This document shows positions 59,005 through 64,000 of a DNA stretch of 64,000 nt, one piece after another. Within the stretch, counting starts at the first letter, position 1; each line of letters starts with the position of its first letter. The DNA is from JAJNBA01 sp963842295 (GTDB lineage: Bacteria; Actinomycetota; UBA4738; HRBIN12). The position numbers and the translations under genes were made by a program. Under the pieces are notes generated by a model, which saw only the letters and a program-made list of their open reading frames with translations, made no database searches and was not told the origin of the DNA. The stretch spans positions 1 to 64,000 of the forward strand of contig CAWJFY010000004.1 of NCBI GenBank assembly GCA_963842295.1. The letters run 5' to 3'.

Positions 59005-60803
59005 TGGCGGGACGACTCGTTCGCGCGCTCCTCGTCGCCGTTCCGCTCCTGCTGTTGTTGGCCAGCCCAGCCGGGGCGCAGTCGGCGGAGGAGGTCATCC
59101 ACGACTACAGGGTCAAGATCCAGATCCTGCCCGACGGTGACCTGAGGATCACGGAGACGATCGACTACGACTTCGGTTCCCAGCTCCGCCATGGGATCTT
59201 CCGCACGATCCCCACGCGCTTCCCGTACGACGACGTGAACGATCGTGTGTTCCCCATCGAGGACGTGAAGGTCCAGAGTGACGCGCCCGAGGACATCGAG
59301 ATCTCGGAAGAAGGTTCGCTCACCACGATCCGGGTCGGCGACCCGGATGTGGAGATCTCCGGCCGTCACACCTACACGCTGACCTACCGGGTCGAGGGAG
59401 CGCTGAACGCGTTCCAGGATCACGACGAGCTGTTCTGGAACGCGATCGGGGACGAGTGGCAGGCGTCCATCGCGCGGGCGCAGGTCACCGTGCAGGCTCC
59501 GGGCGCCATCCAGCGCGTCGCGTGCTTCCAGGGGTACGAGGGCTCGACGGAGCCGTGCGACCTCGCCGGATCCGAGGGGTTGAACGCACGGTTCTCGCCC
59601 GGCCGTTCCCTGGCTCCGTACGAGGGGATGACGGTGGTCGTCGCGATCCCGAAGGGCGCCGTTCCAGAGCCCGAGCCGATCCTGGAGGAACGCTGGTCGG
59701 CGGCCCGGGCGTTCAGTGTGAACCCGGGCACCGTCACCGCATCGCTTGCGGTGCTGGCCATCCTCGGCGGTGGCCTCTACCGCATGTGGTCCCGAGAGGG
59801 GCGCGATCGTCGTTTCCTCGGATCGCCGATCGATCAGGTGTTGGGCACGAAGACCGGCGAGGACGAGGTCGTTCCCCTGGGCGAAGGCGATGCGGAGGCT
59901 CCCGTCGAGTTCGCTCCGCCCGAGGGCGTCCGACCGGGGCAGATCGGCACGCTGATCGACGAACGCGCCAACGTGATCGACGTCACCGCGACGATCGTGG
60001 ACCTGGCGGGGCGAGGGTTCCTGCTGATCCAGGAGATCCCCGACCGGGGATTGTTCTCGAAGCCCGATTGGAACCTCATCCGCCTGGAGAAGGACGAGAC
60101 CGAGTTGCTTCCGTACGAGAAGAAGCTCCTCGAGGGTCTCTTCCGGGACGGGAACGAGGCCAAGGTCTCGGAGCTCAAGACCACGTTCTCCGAACGACTC
60201 CACGGCGTCGAGCAGTCCCTGTACGAGGATGCGATGCGAGAGAAGTGGTTCCGCGCTCGACCCGACCAGGTCCGTACGAGGTGGGCCGGGCGCGGCGCGC
60301 TGCTGGCGGTCGGCGGCGGTGCCCTGACCTTCGTCCTGGCCCGGTGGACCCATTGGGGGCTCGTCGGGATCCCCGTGATCATCGCGGGCGTCGCGCTCGC
60401 GCTGATGGCGCGGCGGATGCCGGCGCGGACGGCCAAAGGCACGGCGATGCTCCGGCGGATCCGCGGTTTCCGTCGCGTGATCGCGACCGCCGAGACCCAC
60501 ATGTCGCGCTGGGCGGAGGAAGAGAACGTGTTCACACGCTACCTGCCGTATGCGATCGTCTTCGGTCTCACGAAGAAGTGGGCCAAAGCCTTCGAAGATC
60601 TGGGGATGCAACCCGACACCTCGAGCTGGTACGTGGGCCCACACGCGTTCACGGCGATGGCGTTCGCGGACTCGATCGACGGGTTCGCCGTGACCACCGG
60701 GGGCACCCTCGCTTCCACACCCGCGTCGTCGGGCTCGAGCGGTTTCGGCGGCGGAGGGTTCTCTGGCGGCGGCGGGGGCGGCGGGGGCGGCGGCTCCTGG
60801 TGA
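59004..60803 (+). CDS. DUF2207 membrane protein with signal peptide and Gly-rich tail
   Basis: 599 residues. The N-terminal signal peptide (LLVAVPLLLLLASPAGAQSA) precedes an exported beta-rich domain (about 30-230; IHDYRVKIQILPDGDLRITE). A first membrane helix follows near 240, then a cytosolic domain and two helices (about 430-470), ending in FGGGGFSGGGGGGGGGGSW. This is the standard DUF2207 layout; the function is unknown. The ATG at 59004 shares a base with the antiporter stop; a GTG at 59001 is also possible. Confidence 0.85.
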   Translation: MAGRLVRALLVAVPLLLLLASPAGAQSAEEVIHDYRVKIQILPDGDLRITETIDYDFGSQLRHGIFRTIPTRFPYDDVNDRVFPIEDVKVQSDAPEDIEISEEGSLTTIRVGDPDVEISGRHTYTLTYRVEGALNAFQDHDELFWNAIGDEWQASIARAQVTVQAPGAIQRVACFQGYEGSTEPCDLAGSEGLNARFSPGRSLAPYEGMTVVVAIPKGAVPEPEPILEERWSAARAFSVNPGTVTASLAVLAILGGGLYRMWSREGRDRRFLGSPIDQVLGTKTGEDEVVPLGEGDAEAPVEFAPPEGVRPGQIGTLIDERANVIDVTATIVDLAGRGFLLIQEIPDRGLFSKPDWNLIRLEKDETELLPYEKKLLEGLFRDGNEAKVSELKTTFSERLHGVEQSLYEDAMREKWFRARPDQVRTRWAGRGALLAVGGGALTFVLARWTHWGLVGIPVIIAGVALALMARRMPARTAKGTAMLRRIRGFRRVIATAETHMSRWAEEENVFTRYLPYAIVFGLTKKWAKAFEDLGMQPDTSSWYVGPHAFTAMAFADSIDGFAVTTGGTLASTPASSGSSGFGGGGFSGGGGGGGGGGSW

Positions 60804-61804
60804 CGGGGCTCAAGGTCGTCTTCTCCGAGGATCCTCGCGACTTCCAGCGCCGCGACTGGAGCGACCTCGTGCGAGCCGATCCCGCCGGGACGATCTTCCA
60901 TACACCGGACTTCCTCAAGCTCTACTGGGAGGAGTTCGGCGAGGGGCCCGAGCACCTCCTCCTCGCGTTCGGCGAGGAGGATAACGGGGCGCAGGTGGCA
61001 GCGGCCGCTTTCGAACTCATCGGAGACACGCTTCGGTTCCTGGGAGGGACCGAGGTCACCGACTACATGGGCCCCGTGGGACTGCCGGAGGCTCGGGAAG
61101 GATTCGCGAAGGAGCTCTGGGCGGGGGTGCTCGACAGGGGCGACTGGCAGCAGGCTGATCTCCGTGGCCTGCCCCAGGACTCGTGGTGGCTCTCGGAACT
61201 GCGGGAGGCGGCTGCCGGCCACGGGCTCGCGGTGGAGGAGACCGAGGACCAGAACGGCGTGGCTCCGTTCCTCGAGCTCCCGCCGACCTGGGACCAGTAC
61301 CTGGCGCAGATCCCCTCGAAGCTCCGGCACGAGATCCGTCGGAAAGCCAAGAAGCTCGAAGCCGAGACCGGGCCGTTCCACGTCGAGACCGCCACCGACG
61401 AGACGCTGATCCCGCTGCTCGACCGGTTCGTGGAGCTGCATCGGATGAGTGAGGGGCCCAAGGGCGTGTTCATGGTCCCGGGGATGGAGATCTTCTTCCG
61501 GCGGCTGGGGCAGGCCTTCTGCGAGCGCGGCGTCTTCCGCCTGACCTTCATCCGCGTGCGCGAGGAGCTCGCCGCCGGCACGATCGGTTTCAGCTTCGAA
61601 GGCACCTACTCGCTCTACAACTCAGCGTTCGACCGGCGATGGCAGCAGCTCGCCCCGGGCATGGTGCTGGTGGCCGAGGACATCGGGCAGGCGATCGAGG
61701 AGGGTTGCTCCGTCTTCGACTTCCTGAAGGGGGACTACGCGTACAAGTACCGGTTCGGCGCGCGCAAGCGGCTTGTCAAGCGCCTGGCGGTCTCTCGCGT
61801 CTAA
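60800..61804 (+). CDS. GNAT-type (FemAB/CelD-like) acyltransferase
   Basis: 334 residues from a GTG at 60800 overlapping the DUF2207 stop. FHTPDFLKLYWEEFGEG, LPPTWDQYLAQIPSKLRHEI with RRKAKKLE, and the C-terminal VFDFLKGDYAYKYRFGARK (the FlxG-x-YKxxxG pattern) place it in the Acetyltransf_6/BioF2-like group, which is related to FemAB peptidyltransferases. Acceptor and donor are unknown; envelope polymers are usual for relatives. Its stop overlaps that of the convergent anti-sigma gene. Confidence 0.8.
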   Translation: MTGLKVVFSEDPRDFQRRDWSDLVRADPAGTIFHTPDFLKLYWEEFGEGPEHLLLAFGEEDNGAQVAAAAFELIGDTLRFLGGTEVTDYMGPVGLPEAREGFAKELWAGVLDRGDWQQADLRGLPQDSWWLSELREAAAGHGLAVEETEDQNGVAPFLELPPTWDQYLAQIPSKLRHEIRRKAKKLEAETGPFHVETATDETLIPLLDRFVELHRMSEGPKGVFMVPGMEIFFRRLGQAFCERGVFRLTFIRVREELAAGTIGFSFEGTYSLYNSAFDRRWQQLAPGMVLVAEDIGQAIEEGCSVFDFLKGDYAYKYRFGARKRLVKRLAVSRV

Positions 61805-62523
61805 GCGTGGCGCAGGCCGGCGGTGGCCAGCACGGAGCCGTCCGGGGCCCTGACGGTCAGCCCAGTCATCGAGGAGATGCTGCGATCGGTGACCCACCAC
61901 ATGGCGGCGTCTCCGTTCCCGTCGAACTCGATCGGTCCCGGGTCCCACGTGGTTCCGTCCGATCTGGATACGAGGAGGGAGCCGTCGCCCGTGAGCTCCG
62001 GGGTTCGGACGAAGACGACGACGAACGATTGGTCGTTGCTGGATTCGTAGGCGACGACGCTGCCCTCCACCGGCGAGGCACTCGCCGCTTCGAGCGTGCC
62101 CACCTTGAACCCCGTGCCGCCCAGCGTGGCAAGGACCGTGTCGTAGCTGGTCGCGTCGTTCGCGGCCTCGCGGGCACGACCAAGCTGGATCAGCCCGAAC
62201 ATGCCGGCGATCACCGCGAGGGTGAGCGAGGCCGCGAACGCGATGCGCCAGCCGCGAGGGGCCGGCTCGCGCGACCGGAGCGGCTCACTCGCCTCCGACC
62301 ATTCCTGCGAGAGGACGTTCATCACGCGGTCCCGGAGCTCGGGCGGAGCCGGGCGCTCGAGCGTCGATGCGAACACCCCCAGTCCCTCTCGGAGCGCCTC
62401 CAGCTCGCGGCGGCATGCGCCGCATCCCCGCAGGTGCCGTCGTACATCCAGATCGGTCCGTTCCTCCGGTGAGCCCAGGACGAAGTCGGGGAGCAGGGTG
62501 CGCACCCCGTCACACGTCGTCAC
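61801..62523 (-). CDS. Zinc-finger anti-sigma factor, membrane anchored
   Basis: 240 residues. The N-terminal zinc-binding motif HLRGCGACRRE (HxxxCxxC) is followed by a linker, one membrane helix (IAFAASLTLAVIAGMFGLI, about 93-111) and an exported domain of about 125 residues (SFVVVFVRTPEL, TVRAPDGSVL). This is the usual arrangement for a RskA/RsmA-like protein that holds an ECF sigma factor at the membrane until a signal releases it. It overlaps the sigma gene by 14 bases, strong evidence for a cognate pair. Confidence 0.9.
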   Translation of the reverse strand: MTTCDGVRTLLPDFVLGSPEERTDLDVRRHLRGCGACRRELEALREGLGVFASTLERPAPPELRDRVMNVLSQEWSEASEPLRSREPAPRGWRIAFAASLTLAVIAGMFGLIQLGRAREAANDATSYDTVLATLGGTGFKVGTLEAASASPVEGSVVAYESSNDQSFVVVFVRTPELTGDGSLLVSRSDGTTWDPGPIEFDGNGDAAMWWVTDRSISSMTGLTVRAPDGSVLATAGLRHA

Positions 62524-63118
62524 GCTCGACCCCTTCCTGTTTCCTCGGCAGATCTTCCGATCGATCCTCCGAAGACATCAGCTCCCGCAGCCGGAGGAGC
62601 GCAGCCCGGATCCGCGTCTTCGCGGTGCCCACGGGGATCCCTTCGAGATCGGAGATCTCGGCACTCGTCTTCCCGCCGAGATACGCGAGCTCGAGGGCGG
62701 CTCGCTGCTCCGAGGGAAGCGACGACATCGCCCGGCGGGCTCGTTCCGTGAGATCGAGGGTGACCACCTGGTCGTCCGGCCCGGGTCCCTGGTCGGCTTC
62801 GGGCGGAAGGTCGACGTGCTCCAGGGTGCGCACCTCCAGCACACGCCGCCTGATCGCGTCGATCGCGAGCGATCGGGCCATCAGCAAGACCCACGTCTCG
62901 AGCTTCCCCCGAGAGCGGTCGTAGCGATCGGCGCTTCGCCAGAGCTTCACGAACGTGTCCTGCACGAGGTCCTGCGCCGCGGCGTCGCTGCCGAGCATCA
63001 CGAGCCCGAGGCCGTAGATACGTCCGGCGAACCGCCGGAAGAGCGTGTCCGCCGCCACCGGGTCCCGCGCGGCGAAGGACCGCATCAGGTGTTGGTCGGC
63101 GTCGAGTTCCCTCGCCAT
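62510..63118 (-). CDS. ECF RNA polymerase sigma factor, SigK/RpoE-like
   Basis: 202 residues. Region 2 contains DLVQDTFVKLWRSADRYDRS and LLMARSLAIDAIRRR. Region 4 contains LPSEQRAALELAYLGGKTSA and IPVGTAKTRIRAALLRLREL. ATG 63118. It is co-transcribed with the overlapping anti-sigma gene. The 69 bases upstream contain GTGGGAAAC, reminiscent of an ECF -35, but I see no matching -10, so autoregulation is not supported. Target promoters are unknown. Confidence 0.93.
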   Translation of the reverse strand: MARELDADQHLMRSFAARDPVAADTLFRRFAGRIYGLGLVMLGSDAAAQDLVQDTFVKLWRSADRYDRSRGKLETWVLLMARSLAIDAIRRRVLEVRTLEHVDLPPEADQGPGPDDQVVTLDLTERARRAMSSLPSEQRAALELAYLGGKTSAEISDLEGIPVGTAKTRIRAALLRLRELMSSEDRSEDLPRKQEGVERDDV

Positions 63119-63187
63119 CTCTGAGCCAAGAACCTACAGATGTTTCCCACACGCAAGAGGTACGAGCGAACGACCTGGGCGGTTCCC

Positions 63188-64000
63188 TCAGACGAAGGAG
63201 CGGATATGCCGAAGGACCGCGACGCCCAGCTCGATATCGAGCCCCACGACGAGGTTCCCGGATGCGAGTGCGTCCACGGCGGATACGCGTCGGGCCGCCA
63301 CGAGTCCGAGCTGGGGCGCGCGCCCGACGATCGTCGCGTCGGGCTCCTTGTCGGCGGGCGGTACCTCGCCGGCTCCCAGGCCCCAGTGCCACGAGCCCTC
63401 GCCGGCCCCGTCGACGTCGATCTGGACGCTGTAGCCGGTCAGGTCCAGGCCGGCTCGTCCGAGGGCCCACGGCAGCATCCGGACCCCCATATCGATCGTC
63501 ATGTAGATGGGCCAGTGCTGGTACTCGGGACCGAGCCCGTTGGTGGCTCGCATGTCCTCGCCGTGGATCCACCACTCGACCATCCGTGACTGGACCAGGT
63601 AACGCGCGGCGATCTCGCCCGCGAGCCAGGGGAAGCGTCGCTTCTCCCACTCCTCCTCCGAGAGCAGCCCGACGTAGACGAGGAACGCATCGGCCGCCTT
63701 CCCCCACGTCACCAGGACATCGCGCGTGGGGAGCCCGGCCCTCCGTTCCACCACCCACTCGTTGAACTCCTCGACGGAGAAGGGCTTCCCGTTCAGGCGT
63801 GCACGGTATTCCTCGACCTCCTCGGCGGGGTCTCCCTTGACCAGGTGTGCCGCTGCCGTGTCGTGCGACGCGAGGTGGGCCATCACGTCTCGGTTCCACC
63901 AACCGGGCAGCGCGCTCGGCTGCTCCCACGTCTGCGGATCCGAGTACTGGATGGTCCGGCCGAGCCGCTGGCGCTCGGCATGCGCGACGCCGAGCAGCGT
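63188..64000 (-). CDS. TIGR03083/maleylpyruvate-isomerase-like protein, 5' end outside the window
   Basis: At least 270 residues; the frame is open through the window edge, and the sequence before 63886 (SALPGWWNRDVMAHLASHDT) is clearly part of the protein, so the start lies beyond 64000. Family members have a DinB-like four-helix fold with a His-based metal site and often act on mycothiol adducts. Here WNRDVMAHLASHDTAAAHLV and WWIHGEDMRATNGLG are visible, the latter carrying the HGEDMR motif. The reaction is unknown. It ends 69 bases upstream of the sigma gene in the same direction. Confidence 0.8.
   Translation of the reverse strand, partial: TLLGVAHAERQRLGRTIQYSDPQTWEQPSALPGWWNRDVMAHLASHDTAAAHLVKGDPAEEVEEYRARLNGKPFSVEEFNEWVVERRAGLPTRDVLVTWGKAADAFLVYVGLLSEEEWEKRRFPWLAGEIAARYLVQSRMVEWWIHGEDMRATNGLGPEYQHWPIYMTIDMGVRMLPWALGRAGLDLTGYSVQIDVDGAGEGSWHWGLGAGEVPPADKEPDATIVGRAPQLGLVAARRVSAVDALASGNLVVGLDIELGVAVLRHIRSFV

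Noticed and set aside
63119..63187. Self-regulated ECF promoter upstream of the sigma gene
   Set aside because: GTGGGAAAC resembles an ECF -35, but no suitable -10 lies at 16-17 bases, so the claim is not supported.
1..64000. CRISPR arrays, tRNA or rRNA genes, insertion sequences, phage or conjugation genes
   Set aside because: No direct-repeat arrays, cloverleaf sequences, transposase or integrase motifs were recognised. The gene duplications look like paralogy, not mobile elements.

Overview
The window is high-GC DNA with dense, tightly packed genes, GTG and TTG starts and leaderless promoters. The gene order sufB-sufD-Rieske ferredoxin-sufC-sufS-sufU, a maleylpyruvate-isomerase-like (mycothiol-type) protein and two ATP-dependent LuxR-type (LAL/MalT-like) regulators point to an Actinomycetota genome, probably a deep-branching or uncultured lineage. 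I see no rRNA, tRNA, CRISPR array, integrase or transposase. Where I changed a start codon, I did so on Shine-Dalgarno (SD) evidence and give the reason in the entry.

Layout. 1-9.2 kb (+): P-type ATPase, then the arginine deiminase pathway (arcB, arcC, arcA), a 48-residue membrane peptide, a YfcC/ArcD-type antiporter and an APC permease. 9.2-13.3 kb (-): MFS exporter, GAP-family membrane protein, SulP sulfate transporter. 13.4-16.8 kb (+): sulfatase and its formylglycine-generating enzyme. 16.8-23.1 kb (-): membrane-kinase fusion, PAP2 phosphatase, DUF1622, K+ channel, YihY, AI-2E-type permease, ZIP transporter. 23.3-24.4 kb (+): DUF7144 and DUF1269 proteins. 24.5-29.1 kb (-): two membrane proteins, a second sulfatase, a DUF6325 cassette. 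29.3-32.5 kb (+): HdeD, Na+/H+ antiporter, CYTH protein. 32.6-36.4 kb (-): a possible second tunnel-fold protein, PPK2, a P-type ATPase remnant, GH15 glucoamylase. 36.7-45.8 kb: a second DUF7144 protein, a second DUF6325/SHOCT cassette, two LAL regulators, an AhpD-like protein, a second ZIP transporter and a second K+ channel. 45.9-50 kb: a large membrane protein diverging from an MprF-like flippase/pseudokinase. 50-64 kb: CPA2 antiporter, the SUF operon, CaCA antiporter, DUF2207, GNAT protein, and an ECF sigma/anti-sigma pair.

The main discovery is a dyad operator, TCAYCC-N5-GGRTGA. It occurs 15 times between positions 1 and 47.5 kb, always between genes, and I found none between genes in the last 16.5 kb. 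In almost every case a -10-like hexamer lies 22 or 23 bases beyond the box, so the box sits where an activator would overlap or replace the -35 element. Divergent gene pairs carry one box per direction, or a single shared box. The controlled genes cover fermentative ATP production from arginine, ion transport, sulfate/sulfatase metabolism, polyphosphate, storage glucan and many small membrane proteins of unknown function. This looks like one stress, low-energy or dormancy regulon. The half-site GGATGAGG resembles the MalT box, and the two LAL regulators inside the island have the same half-sites at zero spacing upstream, so they are the best candidate regulators. That assignment is inference.

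Three reading-frame breaks were found. sufS and the MprF-like gene each carry one apparent extra base; both halves still look like coding sequence, so sequence error is possible. The P-type ATPase C-terminal fragment at 34.2-34.5 kb looks like a genuine remnant.
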